Assembly (NCBI GenBank): GCA_963785065.1
Contig: CAWATX010000001.1
Coordinates: 124,001-188,000, forward strand
Length of the DNA: 64,000 nucleotides
Direction: 5' to 3'
Origin: CAVSRC01 sp963785065
GTDB lineage: Bacteria > Pseudomonadota > Alphaproteobacteria > Rhizobiales > Kaistiaceae
Below the pieces are notes generated by a model. That model saw nothing but the letters and a program-made list of their open reading frames with translations, did no database searches and was not told where the DNA came from. Of the stretch, positions 35,927 through 44,366 are shown in pieces. How positions within the stretch are numbered: position 1 is the first letter of the stretch; the number at the start of each line of letters is the position of its first letter. The translations under genes were made by a program, and so were the position numbers.

Positions 35927-36430
35927 TCAGTTCAGCTTGGAGCGGACTTCGCCGATCGCCTTGTCGATCAGCGCATCGCCGGTCTCGCCCTTGGCACGGG
36001 CGACAAGCAGCTTCTCGGCCGCGGCGATCGCCACGTCGGCGGAGAGCGCGCGGACTTCCTGCAGGGCCTGGACCTCGGCCTGAGCGATCTTCTGCTCGGC
36101 CAGCTTGGTGCGGCCGGCAACGTACTCTTCCATGCGCTTCCTGGCCTCGACCGAGAGCGCCTCAGCCTCGCGCTTGGCCTGGTCGATGATCTCCTCGGCC
36201 TCGACCTCGGCCTCGCGCGCCCGGCGCTGATAGTCGGCAAGCAGCGCCTGGGCCTCCTCGCGCAGCTTGCGCGCCTGGTCGAGTTCGTTGCGGATGCCCG
36301 CGGCGCGGCGGTCGAGCGCCGTGGTGATCTGCCCGGGTACCTTCAGGTAGATCATGAGGCCGATGAAGACGAGGAGCGAGAACAGCGCCCAGAACGGTGC
36401 GTCGCCCCATACGAACGGTGCGTCGAACAT
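35927..36430 (-). CDS. atpF: F0F1 ATP synthase subunit B
   Basis: Subunit b of the F0 part, the peripheral stalk that links the membrane sector to F1. The 167 residues have an N-terminal membrane helix (FWALFSLLVFIGLMIYL) followed by a long charged helix rich in Ala, Glu, Arg and Lys, as expected for the stator dimer. It is the last gene of the operon atpI-atpB-atpE-b'-b. The F1 genes are not in the window, as is usual in this group. Confidence 0.95.
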   Translation of the reverse strand: MFDAPFVWGDAPFWALFSLLVFIGLMIYLKVPGQITTALDRRAAGIRNELDQARKLREEAQALLADYQRRAREAEVEAEEIIDQAKREAEALSVEARKRMEEYVAGRTKLAEQKIAQAEVQALQEVRALSADVAIAAAEKLLVARAKGETGDALIDKAIGEVRSKLN

Positions 36431-36438
36431 CCCGGCCC

Positions 36439-37026
36439 CTACTTTCTCAAGGCTTCGGCGACGGCGGCATCGGCCTCGTCGCGGCTGATCACCGAGCCGG
36501 TGAGTGCGCCGACGATCGCCTCGGTCGCCTCCGCCGCGATGGCGCCAACGTCGGAGAGCGCCTTCGACTTGATCTCGCCGATGCGGCTCTCGGCGGCAGC
36601 GAGTTGCTGGTTGAGGGCGGCCTCGGCCTCGCTGCGCTGCGCGTCGGCGGCTGCCTTGGCTTCCTCGCGGGCTGTCTCGGCGATGGTGAAGGCTTTGGCG
36701 CGGGCGTTGGCCAGCGCCTTGTCATAGGTCGCCTCGGCCTCCTCCGATTCCTGCCTCAACCGCTCGGCCATATCGAGATCGCTGGCGATGCGGTCGCGGC
36801 GATCTTCGAGAATGCCGCCGATGCGCGGCAGCGCCACCTTGGCCATGATGTAGTAGAGGATGACGAAGGTGATCGCGAGCCACAGCAGCTGCGAAGCGAA
36901 CCAGGTGGAATCGAAGGGCGGGAACGCCTCATGCTGGCCCGGAGGCGGTGCCTCGGTGCCGGCATGCGTCGTCGGCGTCGGCTGGGTTGCCTCGGCCAGC
37001 GTCATCGGCTGCTGATTAGCCGCCAT
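36439..37026 (-). CDS. atpF2: F0F1 ATP synthase subunit B' (b-prime)
   Basis: The second b-type stator subunit that forms a heterodimer with subunit b, characteristic of alphaproteobacteria and cyanobacteria. The 195 residues start with an extra hydrophilic region (residues 1-40) rich in Thr and Pro, then a membrane helix (LLWLAITFVILYYIMA) and a long coiled-coil region of Ala, Glu and Arg. It is 8 bases upstream of subunit b. Confidence 0.94.
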   Translation of the reverse strand: MAANQQPMTLAEATQPTPTTHAGTEAPPPGQHEAFPPFDSTWFASQLLWLAITFVILYYIMAKVALPRIGGILEDRRDRIASDLDMAERLRQESEEAEATYDKALANARAKAFTIAETAREEAKAAADAQRSEAEAALNQQLAAAESRIGEIKSKALSDVGAIAAEATEAIVGALTGSVISRDEADAAVAEALRK

Positions 37027-37055
37027 TGCCTATCCCCGACCTCCTGCTTTGCCGA

Positions 37056-37295
37056 CTAGCCGCCGAACAGCAGGATGAGCGCGATCAGCAGCGAGAAGAT
37101 GCCGAGCGCCTCGGTGATGGCGAAGCCGAAGATCAGGCGGCCGAACTGGCCGTCGGCGGCCGCCGGGTTGCGGATGGCGCCGGCCAGATAGTTGCCGAAG
37201 ATGTGGCCGAGGCCGATGCCGGCGCAGCCCATGCCGATGCAGGCGATACCGGCGCCGAGTGCCTTGGCCGCCGCGACTGTGGCTACTGGATCCAT
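37056..37295 (-). CDS. atpE: F0F1 ATP synthase subunit C
   Basis: The ring subunit c that carries protons across the membrane. The 79 residues form two hydrophobic helices joined by the polar loop RNPAAADGQFGRL. The proton-binding carboxylate is Glu62 in AITEALGIF. The first helix has the glycine-rich pattern AGIACIGMGCAGIGLG used for ring packing. It lies between atpB and the b' gene with short gaps. Confidence 0.98.
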   Translation of the reverse strand: MDPVATVAAAKALGAGIACIGMGCAGIGLGHIFGNYLAGAIRNPAAADGQFGRLIFGFAITEALGIFSLLIALILLFGG

Positions 37296-37335
37296 TCGTG
37301 AGTCTCCTGTTGAAGCAAGTAAAGGGTCGCCAGCG

Positions 37336-38082
37336 TCAGTGGCTGGGGTGAAGCGCGTCGTTGAGGTAGATGGACGTGAGAATGGCGAAGACGTAGGCCT
37401 GCAACGCCGCCACCAGCAGTTCCAGCGCGGTCAGCGCGACAGTGGCGAGCAGCGGCAGCAAGGCGCCGAACCAGCCGAGAACGCCGATCGAGCCGAGCGC
37501 GGTGACGAAGCCGGCGAACACCTTCAGCGTGATGTGGCCGGCCAGCATGTTGGCGAACAGACGGATCGACAGGCTGAGCGGCCGCGACAGGAACGACAGG
37601 AACTCGATGACGACGATGAACGGCAGGATCGCCTTGGGCACGCCGCTCGGCACGAACAGCATGAGGAAGTGCAGCTTGTGCCGCATGAAGCCGACGACGA
37701 TCACCAGCAGGATCACCACCACGGCCAGCGCGGCGGTGATCACGATCTGAGCGGTGAAGGTGAAGAAATAGGGGAACATGCCCCACAGATTGCCGATCAG
37801 TACGAACATGAAGACGGTGAAGACAAAGGGGAAGTAGCGCATCCCTTCGCTGCCGGCCGAATCACGCAAGGTCTGCGCCATGAATTCGTAGGTGAGCTCG
37901 GCCGCCGACTGCCAGCGCGTCGGCACCAGGCCACGCCCGCGCGTCGACAGGATGAGGAAGGCCGCCGCGGCGATCACCGTGAACGTCATGAACAGCGCGG
38001 AATTGGTGAAGGAAAGGTTGAGCCCGCCGATCTGGATCGGGATCAGCGGTTCAATACGAAACTGATGGATCGGATCGTACAA
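37336..38082 (-). CDS. atpB: F0F1 ATP synthase subunit A
   Basis: The stator subunit a that forms the proton half-channels against the c-ring. The 248 residues have five to six membrane helices. The essential arginine lies in RLFANMLAGHITLKVFAG, and the C-terminal QAYVFAILTSIYLNDA segment is typical. It is 12 bases downstream of atpI and 40 bases upstream of atpE. Confidence 0.97.
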   Translation of the reverse strand: MYDPIHQFRIEPLIPIQIGGLNLSFTNSALFMTFTVIAAAAFLILSTRGRGLVPTRWQSAAELTYEFMAQTLRDSAGSEGMRYFPFVFTVFMFVLIGNLWGMFPYFFTFTAQIVITAALAVVVILLVIVVGFMRHKLHFLMLFVPSGVPKAILPFIVVIEFLSFLSRPLSLSIRLFANMLAGHITLKVFAGFVTALGSIGVLGWFGALLPLLATVALTALELLVAALQAYVFAILTSIYLNDALHPSH

Positions 38083-38094
38083 TTCAGTCCCTCA

Positions 38095-38466
38095 TCACCC
38101 CTTGCCGCCGCGCAGATCGTCCGGCCCGGCGGGCCCCGGCTTCACCACACCGGCTGACCTTAATACGGTCAGGATCCCGGCAGCGAAACCCAGAAGCAAG
38201 AATACAATCAACCCCCAGGGGCTGGTTCCGAACAGCCGGTCAACCCCCCACCCCAGTGCCGCGCCGAGGATGACCCCCGCCACGAAGTCGGCGCCGAGCC
38301 GAACTGCCAGGGCATAGCCTGGTTTCTCCAACTCCTTGCCTTCAGACGACGGCTTATTACCCGTCGGACGCCGCGCGTCCAGCTGCCGATCGAGATCGCG
38401 CAGCCGCCTGGACAGCTCTGTCTCCCGGTCAGCCGACAGGTCCGGCTTGCCGTCCCCGTCGCCCAT
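38095..38466 (-). CDS. atpI: AtpI-like ATP synthase assembly protein
   Basis: A 123-residue AtpI-family membrane protein, an assembly helper for the c-ring. It has a hydrophilic N-terminal half (about residues 1-50) with an acidic-basic mix, and two membrane helices (FVAGVILGAALGWGVDRLF and IVFLLLGFAAGILTVL). It leads the F0 operon and is directly preceded by a near-consensus promoter. Confidence 0.9.
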   Translation of the reverse strand: MGDGDGKPDLSADRETELSRRLRDLDRQLDARRPTGNKPSSEGKELEKPGYALAVRLGADFVAGVILGAALGWGVDRLFGTSPWGLIVFLLLGFAAGILTVLRSAGVVKPGPAGPDDLRGGKG

Positions 38467-38523
38467 TCGCCGCTCCTCGCACCATGAGGCGAAAAAGTTC
38501 CGGCGCCCCCGAAAACCGCGCGC

Positions 38524-38552
38524 ACAATAGTTAGCGCCCGAAACCGTGTCAA
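38524..38552 (-). promoter_or_regulatory. Near-consensus promoter of the F0 operon
   Basis: On the minus strand, TTGACA at 38552-38547, 17 bases, then TATTGT at 38529-38524. This is the housekeeping (RpoD) pattern at its ideal spacing. The predicted transcription start is about 50 bases before the atpI start codon. The divergent dciA gene starts at 38673, so the promoter regions of both genes share this 206-base gap. Confidence 0.75.
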
Positions 38553-38672
38553 GGAAAGGTCAACAGGCCTTATCCGACTGAAAATACACAGTTTTCCTTC
38601 CTCGCTTGACGCCTTCGCGGCGCCATGAGGGGCGCCTTCCCAGCCCCGCCTGCGCCGTGCGAAAAGGAAGCC

Positions 38673-39182
38673 ATGGCCGATTCCGAGAAAAAGACCGGCG
38701 GGCGCGGCGCGCTGCCGCTCTCAGCCCTGGTCGGGCGGGTGATCAATCCGGTCGCCCGCAAGCGCGGATTTGCCGCGGCCGACATGATCGCCGCCTGGGA
38801 CGACATCGTCGGGGCGGAGCTTGCCGAGTGCAGCAGGCCGGAGAAGATCGTCTGGCCGCGCGGCGAGGCCAATGCCGAGCGCCCCGGCGTGCTCACGCTC
38901 AAGGTGGATGGCCCGCGGGCGGTGGTGGTGCAGCACCAGCTCGACCAGATCGTCGAGCGGGTGAACGCCTTTTTCGGCTACGCCGCGGTCGGCCATGTGC
39001 GCATCGTGCAGGGGCCGCTCGGCCGGCCCAACAAGTCGCCGGCGGCCGACGACGACCGGCCGCTTCGGCCCGAGGACGAGGCGCGGCTGAAAGCCGCCAC
39101 CAGCGGGGTCGAGGACCAACCCTTGCGCGAGGCCCTCGACAGGCTCGGCCGCGGCGTGCTCAAAGGCCACAAGCAAGCGTGA
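38673..39182 (+). CDS. dciA: DciA/DUF721 family protein
   Basis: A 169-residue protein of the DUF721/DciA family, a replicative helicase loader used by bacteria without DnaC. The start is the ATG at 38673 after an AAGGAAG ribosome-binding site; the ORF extends 48 bases upstream without a site. The domain includes RKRGFAAADMIAAWDDIVG, PGVLTLKVDGPRAVVVQHQ and a long basic-acidic C-terminus. Some annotations of such proteins only say DUF721. It lies 90 bases upstream of the DsbA-like gene on the same strand. Confidence 0.85.
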   Translation: MADSEKKTGGRGALPLSALVGRVINPVARKRGFAAADMIAAWDDIVGAELAECSRPEKIVWPRGEANAERPGVLTLKVDGPRAVVVQHQLDQIVERVNAFFGYAAVGHVRIVQGPLGRPNKSPAADDDRPLRPEDEARLKAATSGVEDQPLREALDRLGRGVLKGHKQA

Positions 39183-39273
39183 TTGGACGCGCCGCCGAAG
39201 TGCCGTAATTAGTCCCTTCCTGTTGTCCGCGAAAACAGCGGCTTACGCCCCCTTTTCCCAAGGAACCGAACCC

Positions 39274-39951
39274 GTGAAGTGGAACTCCCGGCAAATCCTC
39301 GTTCTCGTGGCGGCCGTCGTCATCGTCGCCGCAGGCGTCATCTTCTTCGTCACCCGCGGCGGCCAGTCGAACGTCGATCTCGGCGCCGGCGGCAATGGCG
39401 GCGCCCCGGCGGGACCGAGCAAGGAAGAGCTGGCGGTCGCCGGCCCGCTCGGCGACATGACCGAGGGCGACCCCAAGGCGCCCAACACGATCATCGAATA
39501 CGCCTCGATGACCTGCTCGCACTGCGCCAATTTCCACAACACCGTCTATCGCGACTTTAAGAAGATGTATGTCGACACCGGCAAGGTCTATTTCATCTTC
39601 CGCGAGTACCCGCTCGACCCGCTGGCGACCTCGGCCGCCATGCTGGCGCGTTGCGCTCCCAAGGACCGCTTCTTCCCGATCGTCGACCTGCTGTTCGACC
39701 ATCAGAACGAGTGGGCCTTCGTCAAGGACCCCAAGACGGCCCTCATCAATCTGGTGAAACAGGCGGGAATCAGCGAAGCTGACTTCAACAGCTGCTTGAC
39801 GAATCAGAAGATTCTGGACGGAGTGAACTGGGTGAAGGATCGCGCCTTCAAGACGTTCGGCGTCGATGCAACACCAACATTCTTCGTCAACGGCGTTGAG
39901 CATCCCGGTGAGTTCACGCTGGCGGAGCTGGAAAAGACCCTCGGCGGCTAG
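39274..39951 (+). CDS. DsbA-like thiol:disulfide oxidoreductase
   Basis: A 225-residue periplasmic thioredoxin-like protein. The GTG start at 39274 has a good AAGGAACC ribosome-binding site. An N-terminal membrane anchor or signal (ILVLVAAVVIVAAGVIFFV) precedes a Gly-rich linker. The active site is Cys81-Ser-His-Cys84 in ASMTCSHCANFHNTVY, and the cis-proline strand appears as GVDATPTFFVNG. It belongs to the DsbA/thioredoxin_4 group common beside smc in rhizobia. It lies 61 bases upstream of smc. Confidence 0.93.
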   Translation: MKWNSRQILVLVAAVVIVAAGVIFFVTRGGQSNVDLGAGGNGGAPAGPSKEELAVAGPLGDMTEGDPKAPNTIIEYASMTCSHCANFHNTVYRDFKKMYVDTGKVYFIFREYPLDPLATSAAMLARCAPKDRFFPIVDLLFDHQNEWAFVKDPKTALINLVKQAGISEADFNSCLTNQKILDGVNWVKDRAFKTFGVDATPTFFVNGVEHPGEFTLAELEKTLGG

Positions 39952-40012
39952 GCCGGTTCACGCCCGTTCGGGCGGTGGCCGGGCCGGGCCGCCCGAAAAC
40001 GGGAGCTGACGT

Positions 40013-43000
40013 TTGAAGTTCACGCGACTGCGTGTCCTCGGGTTCAAGTCGTTCGTCGAGGCGACCGAATTTCCGATCGAGCCGGGGCTGACCGGCGTCG
40101 TCGGGCCGAACGGCTGTGGCAAGTCCAATCTGGTCGAAGCGCTGCGCTGGGTGATGGGCGAAAGCTCGTACAAGGCCATGCGCGCCTCGGGCATGGACGA
40201 CGTCATCTTCCAGGGCAGCGGCAACCGACCGGCGCGTAACACGGCGGAAGTGTCGCTGGCCGTCGACAATGCCGACCATGTGGCGCCGGCCGCCTTCAAC
40301 GATGCCGATCTCCTCGAGGTGACCCGCCGCATCGAACGCGAGGCCGGCTCGATCTACCGCATCAACGGCCGCGACGTGCGCGCCCGCGACGTGCAGCTTC
40401 TGTTTGCCGATGCCTCCACCGGCGCCCATTCGCCGGCGATCGTCGGCCAGGGCAAGATCGGCGAACTGATCGCCGCCAAGCCGGTCGATCGCCGCGCCCT
40501 CCTGGAAGAGGCGGCCGGCATTGCCGGCCTGCACAATCGCCGCCACGAGGCGGAACTGCGCCTCAAGGGCGCCGAGCAGAACCTCGCCCGTCTCGACGAC
40601 GTGATCAGCGAGATCGAGCAGCAGCTCGATGGGCTCAAGCGCCAGGCGCGCCAGGCGGTGCGCTATCGCAACCTGTCGGGCGAGATCCGCAGGGCGGAGG
40701 CGACCGTGCTGCATCTGCGCGCGCTTGCCGCGCAGGAGGCGCTCGGCGAGGCGGAAACCACGCTGGCCGCGGCAACCGCTGAGGCCAATCAGCGCGCCGG
40801 CGAGCAGGCGGAGGCCGCCAAGAACCAGGCGGAAGCCGCGGCCCTGCTGCCGGAGCTGCGCGATGCGTCTGCACGCGCGGCCGCCGCGGCGCAGCGCATC
40901 ACGCTTGCCGCCGAAGCGCTCGATGCCGAAGAGGGGCGCATCAGGTCGCGGCTTGCCGAGCTTGACCGCCGCCTTGCCCAGCTTGCCGACGATATCGCCC
41001 GCGAGGAGCGCATGGTGGCCGACAACAGCGCCATCATCGCCCGGCTGAACGAGGAAGAGCAGGAACTGGAAGCCGCCAACGCGGCGATGAGCGAACGCCA
41101 GGCGACCGCCGCCAGCCGGCGGCGCACGGCCGAGGCCGCCGTCGGCGAGAGCGAGAAGGAGCTTGCCGCGCTGACCGAGCGGCACGCCGAGGTGACCGCG
41201 CGGCGCGGCCAGTATGAACGCGCGGTGCGCGAGGCGTCCGAGCGGGCGACCCGGCTCGGCCGGGAGATCGAGACGGTGCGCGGCGAGCTGACCGCGCTCG
41301 ACGGCGCCGGCACCATCGCGGCGACGGTCGCCGAACGTCGGCAGGCCGTGGAGACGGCCGAGGCCGAGGCCCGCGCCGCCGAGGCGGCGGCCAATGTCGC
41401 CGACGAACGCGTCGCCGCCGCGCGCGAGGCCCGCAACGGCGCGCGCGAGCGCCTGACGGCGGCGGAGCACGCGCTCTCCAAGCTCGAGACTGAGGCTGCG
41501 ACGCTTTCCGCCGTCCTGGCCGCCAATGCCCCGGGCGGCCATGCGCCGGTGATCGATGCGGTGACGGTCGATGCCGGCTTCGAGGCGGCGCTGGGAGCCG
41601 CCTTCGGCGATGATCTCGACGCGGCCACCGACGATGATGCGCCGGCGCGCTGGCGCCAGATCGACGCCACGGCCGATGACGCGCCGCTCCCCGAGGGCAT
41701 CGAATCGCTTGCCGCCCATGTGCGTGCGCCGGCCGTTCTTGCCCGCCGGCTGGCTCTCACCGGCCTTGTCGAGCGCAGCGAGGGGGCGCGCCTGCAATCA
41801 CAGCTCAGCCCGGGCCAGCGGCTGGTCAGCCGCGAGGGCGACCTGTGGCGCTGGGACGGCTACGTCGCCGCCGCAGACGCGCCGCGTGCCGCTGCCCAGC
41901 GGCTGGCGAGCCGCAATCGCCTCGCCGAACTCGAGTCCGAGGCCGTTCCTGCACGCGAGGCCGTCGAAGCGACCCGCACGATGCTGGGGCAGTCCGAGGC
42001 CGATCTCTCCGCGGCAACCGAGGCCGAGCGCCAGGGCCGCGACAGTGCACGCAGCGCGCGCACCACCCTCGACGCAGCCCGCAACGGGCTGGCCCAGGCG
42101 GAACGCGAGGAGAGCCGCATCGCCGCCAAGCGCAGCGGCCTCGACGAAGCGCTGGCCCAACTCACGGCCAGCCTGACCGAGACCCAGACGGCCGAGGCGG
42201 AGGCCCGTGCCGGGCTCGCCGCTGCGGCCGACCCGCAGGTGCTTGTCGAAGCGCTCGCCAGCCAGCGCCAGCGCGTCGACGAGGACCGCACGGTTCTCGC
42301 CGAAGCGCGGGCGGCAGTGGAGAGCCTGGCGCGCGAGGCGGATATGCGGTCCGGCCGTCTGGCGGCGATTGCGGTCGAGCGGCAGACATGGAACGAGCGG
42401 GCGGCCAACGCCCAGAACCAGATTTCGACGCTGACCGAGCGCCGCGGCGAGACGGAGAGCGAGCGCCAGGCGCTCGCCGCCGAACCGGCGCGGATCGAGG
42501 AGAAGCGCAAGGCGCTGCTCTCGGAGGCCTCCGCCGCGCAGACCGCGCGCGCCGATGCCGCCGACGCGCTGGCCTCCGGCGAGGCGGTGCTGGCCGAGGC
42601 CGACAAGGTCGCCCGCGTCACGCTCGACGCGCTGTCCGAGGCGCGCGAGCAGCGCGGCCGTGCCGAGGAGCGCGTGGTCGCCGCGCGCGAGCGGGTCGGC
42701 GAGGTCGCCGAGCGCATTTCCGAGGCGCTCAACTGCACGCCCGACGAAGTCTTCGCCGAGACCGGTCTCAAGCCGGACGCGCCGCTGCCCGAACTCGCCA
42801 ATATCGAGGCGCGGCTGGAACGCTATCGCAACGAGCGCGAGCGGCTGGGCGCGGTGAACCTGCGCGCCGAGGCGGAAGCGGCGGAACTGGCAGAGCGGCG
42901 CGATGCGCTGACCGGCGAGCGCGACGACCTGATCGCCGCCATCCACCGTCTGCGCCAGGGCATCTCCAGCCTCAACCGCGAGGGCCGCGAGCGGCTGATG

Positions 43001-43471
43001 GCCGCCTTCGAAACGGTGAACGGGCATTTCCAGCGCCTGTTCACGTCGCTTTTCGGCGGCGGCACGGCCGAGCTGCAGCTCACCGATTCCGACGATCCGC
43101 TCGAGGCTGGCCTTGAGATCGTGGCGCGGCCGCCGGGCAAGAAGCCGCAGATCATGACGCTGCTTTCCGGCGGCGAGCAGGCGCTGACGGCGCTGTCGCT
43201 GATCTTCGCCGTGTTCCTCACCAACCCGGCACCGATCTGCGTGCTCGACGAGGTGGACGCGCCGCTCGACGACGCCAATGTCGTGCGCTTCTGCAACCTG
43301 CTCGAAGAGATGCGGAGCTCCACCGACACGCGCTTCATCACCATCACCCACAATCCGATCACCATGGCGCGCATGAACCGGCTGTTCGGCGTCACCATGG
43401 CCGAGCGCGGCGTGTCGCAGCTCGTCTCGGTCGATCTCGAGACCGCCGAGAGCTTCCGCGAAGCGGGATAG
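40013..43471 (+). CDS. smc: Chromosome segregation protein SMC
   Basis: The SMC ATPase that organises and segregates the chromosome. The 1152 residues start at a TTG with a GGGAG ribosome-binding site. The Walker A motif GPNGCGKSN is at residues 31-39. Two long coiled coils rich in Ala, Glu and Arg flank a hinge at about residues 500-620. The C-terminal head has the signature LLSGGEQALTALSLIF and Walker B VLDEVDAPLDDAN. It is preceded by the DsbA-like gene and followed by a gene-poor region of 780 bases. Confidence 0.97.
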   Translation: MKFTRLRVLGFKSFVEATEFPIEPGLTGVVGPNGCGKSNLVEALRWVMGESSYKAMRASGMDDVIFQGSGNRPARNTAEVSLAVDNADHVAPAAFNDADLLEVTRRIEREAGSIYRINGRDVRARDVQLLFADASTGAHSPAIVGQGKIGELIAAKPVDRRALLEEAAGIAGLHNRRHEAELRLKGAEQNLARLDDVISEIEQQLDGLKRQARQAVRYRNLSGEIRRAEATVLHLRALAAQEALGEAETTLAAATAEANQRAGEQAEAAKNQAEAAALLPELRDASARAAAAAQRITLAAEALDAEEGRIRSRLAELDRRLAQLADDIAREERMVADNSAIIARLNEEEQELEAANAAMSERQATAASRRRTAEAAVGESEKELAALTERHAEVTARRGQYERAVREASERATRLGREIETVRGELTALDGAGTIAATVAERRQAVETAEAEARAAEAAANVADERVAAAREARNGARERLTAAEHALSKLETEAATLSAVLAANAPGGHAPVIDAVTVDAGFEAALGAAFGDDLDAATDDDAPARWRQIDATADDAPLPEGIESLAAHVRAPAVLARRLALTGLVERSEGARLQSQLSPGQRLVSREGDLWRWDGYVAAADAPRAAAQRLASRNRLAELESEAVPAREAVEATRTMLGQSEADLSAATEAERQGRDSARSARTTLDAARNGLAQAEREESRIAAKRSGLDEALAQLTASLTETQTAEAEARAGLAAAADPQVLVEALASQRQRVDEDRTVLAEARAAVESLAREADMRSGRLAAIAVERQTWNERAANAQNQISTLTERRGETESERQALAAEPARIEEKRKALLSEASAAQTARADAADALASGEAVLAEADKVARVTLDALSEAREQRGRAEERVVAARERVGEVAERISEALNCTPDEVFAETGLKPDAPLPELANIEARLERYRNERERLGAVNLRAEAEAAELAERRDALTGERDDLIAAIHRLRQGISSLNREGRERLMAAFETVNGHFQRLFTSLFGGGTAELQLTDSDDPLEAGLEIVARPPGKKPQIMTLLSGGEQALTALSLIFAVFLTNPAPICVLDEVDAPLDDANVVRFCNLLEEMRSSTDTRFITITHNPITMARMNRLFGVTMAERGVSQLVSVDLETAESFREAG

Positions 43472-43571
43472 CAGCGGCCGGGCGGCCCCCCAGGGCGGAA
43501 CAGCGAAGCGTCTTCCGCCACCGAGAGCGATGCGCCCTGCCGCGAGGGACGTGTCCGGCCGCGAACTCCCC

Positions 43572-43594
43572 AACCTCCCCCATGAGGGGAGGTT
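43572..43594. repeat. Palindrome AACCTCCCC/GGGGAGGTT after smc
   Basis: A 9-bp perfect inverted repeat with a five-base loop CATGA. It sits about 100 bases after the smc stop codon. Short CTCCCC palindromes of this kind are dispersed in rhizobial genomes. It lacks a T run, so a terminator role is uncertain. Confidence 0.55.
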
Positions 43595-44021
43595 CACCGA
43601 GCAAGCCGCACCGGCCATCGAAAAATACTTATCCCCGCTCCATCACCTGCCCCCATATTGGTTGGCATCCTCGCTCGATGAGGGGCGCCTACCGGTGGCG
43701 ACCTTAGGTGGAGCGGGGTGCGGTGCCCCCGCGCAGCGGATTCGCTTATCCGTTTCTCGGGGCGTTCCCGGCGGGACCGTCGGCACTACGACCGGCCGCC
43801 CTCAGGGCCTAAGCTCTTTTCTCCCGAGGAAAGGGTGCAGAGCTCGCCGGGAGACGGAATAAAATCGCCGCGGCGGGCGCTCGGTGAGCGCCCTCAATTC
43901 TTGCGGAGTAACCGCACGGCATTCGTCGGGCGCCCGCCACCCCCTCGCCCAAGAGGCGACGGGGACGAAAGAAAGGCTCATGACCCGGTGCTGAAAGCGC
44001 GCGGGAACGAAGATCTATGTC

Positions 44022-44041
44022 GTCCCGGCGCAGGCCGGGAC
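44022..44041. repeat. Palindrome GTCCCGGC/GCCGGGAC
   Basis: An 8-bp perfect inverted repeat with a four-base loop, followed by CCAGTCATCG. The whole stretch (about 44020-44050) matches the common interspersed element of Hyphomicrobiales, usually seen as GTCATCCCGG...CCGGGATCCAG. It lies 80 bases before the pentanucleotide tract. Confidence 0.5.
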
Positions 44042-44121
44042 CCAGTCATCGCCGACGCCCGCGGCTCGCGCGCACGCGCCCGCGACACCTGGATGCCCGC
44101 ACGGGACGGGCACGACAGAGA

Positions 44122-44183
44122 TGTGTTGTGTTGTGTTGTGTTGTGTTGTGTTGTGTTGTGTTGTGTTGTGTTGTGTTGTGTTG
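44122..44183 (+). repeat. Pentanucleotide microsatellite (TTGTG)n, about 12 copies
   Basis: Eleven intact TTGTG units occupy 44126-44180, with partial units on both sides. This is a strikingly pure short tandem repeat for a GC-rich genome and it is AT/GT-rich, unlike its surroundings. It lies about 70 bases before a short leader frame and 130 bases before the ABC-F start. Slippage would change the spacing of any promoter that spans it. No gene-coding role is supported. Confidence 0.95.
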
Positions 44184-44252
44184 CGGTGCACTTGCATTTC
44201 GCGCCGGCCTGCGCCATCTGGGCAGGCACCAACCGCTCGACAGGAGAGACCG

Positions 44253-44366
44253 ATGAACAAGACCGCGACGCATGCCTTCGCCCGCGCCCTGTCCTTCGCT
44301 CCGGTCTCCGTCCATGCCCTCCACACCCGTCGTTGCGCTTCACGCCGTCACGCTGGCAACGCCTGA
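44253..44366 (+). CDS. Possible short leader peptide upstream of the ABC-F gene
   Basis: A 37-residue open frame begins at an ATG preceded by AGGAGAG five bases upstream, the best ribosome-binding site in the area. Its product starts MNKTATHAFARALSFA and ends in a basic, Cys-containing tail. Its stop lies 50 bases inside the ABC-F coding region, in another frame, so the two overlap. It may be a leader peptide or a false start. No family is recognised. Confidence 0.35.
   Translation: MNKTATHAFARALSFAPVSVHALHTRRCASRRHAGNA

Larger units (their letters stand above)
43472..44252. other. Gene-poor region between smc and the ABC-F gene
   Basis: This 781-base region holds no convincing protein gene. 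One long open frame (43718-44467) overlaps it, but its codon use, its passage through the pentanucleotide tract and its lack of family features argue against it. It contains two palindromes (43572-43594 and 44022-44041), the (TTGTG)n tract at 44122-44183 and, near its end, an AGGAGAG ribosome-binding site. A small RNA cannot be excluded, since a GC-rich hairpin-prone stretch lies at about 43735-43930. I could not match it to a known RNA family. Confidence 0.6.

Noticed and set aside
39967..39985. CGCCCG/CGGGCG hairpin between the DsbA-like gene and smc, considered as a terminator
   Set aside because: It lacks a T run, and the two genes are close enough to share a transcript.
39914..43618. Two long minus-strand frames (627 and 606 codons) under smc
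   Set aside because: Both are antisense to the complete SMC coding sequence and show biased shadow composition.
43836..43843. GAGGAAAG string in the gene-poor region, considered as an RNase P RNA core
   Set aside because: The invariant bases that follow in RNase P RNA are absent, and no matching helices were found.
44122..44183. (TTGTG)n tract considered as a CRISPR-like array
   Set aside because: The unit is 5 bases long with no spacers, so it is a microsatellite.
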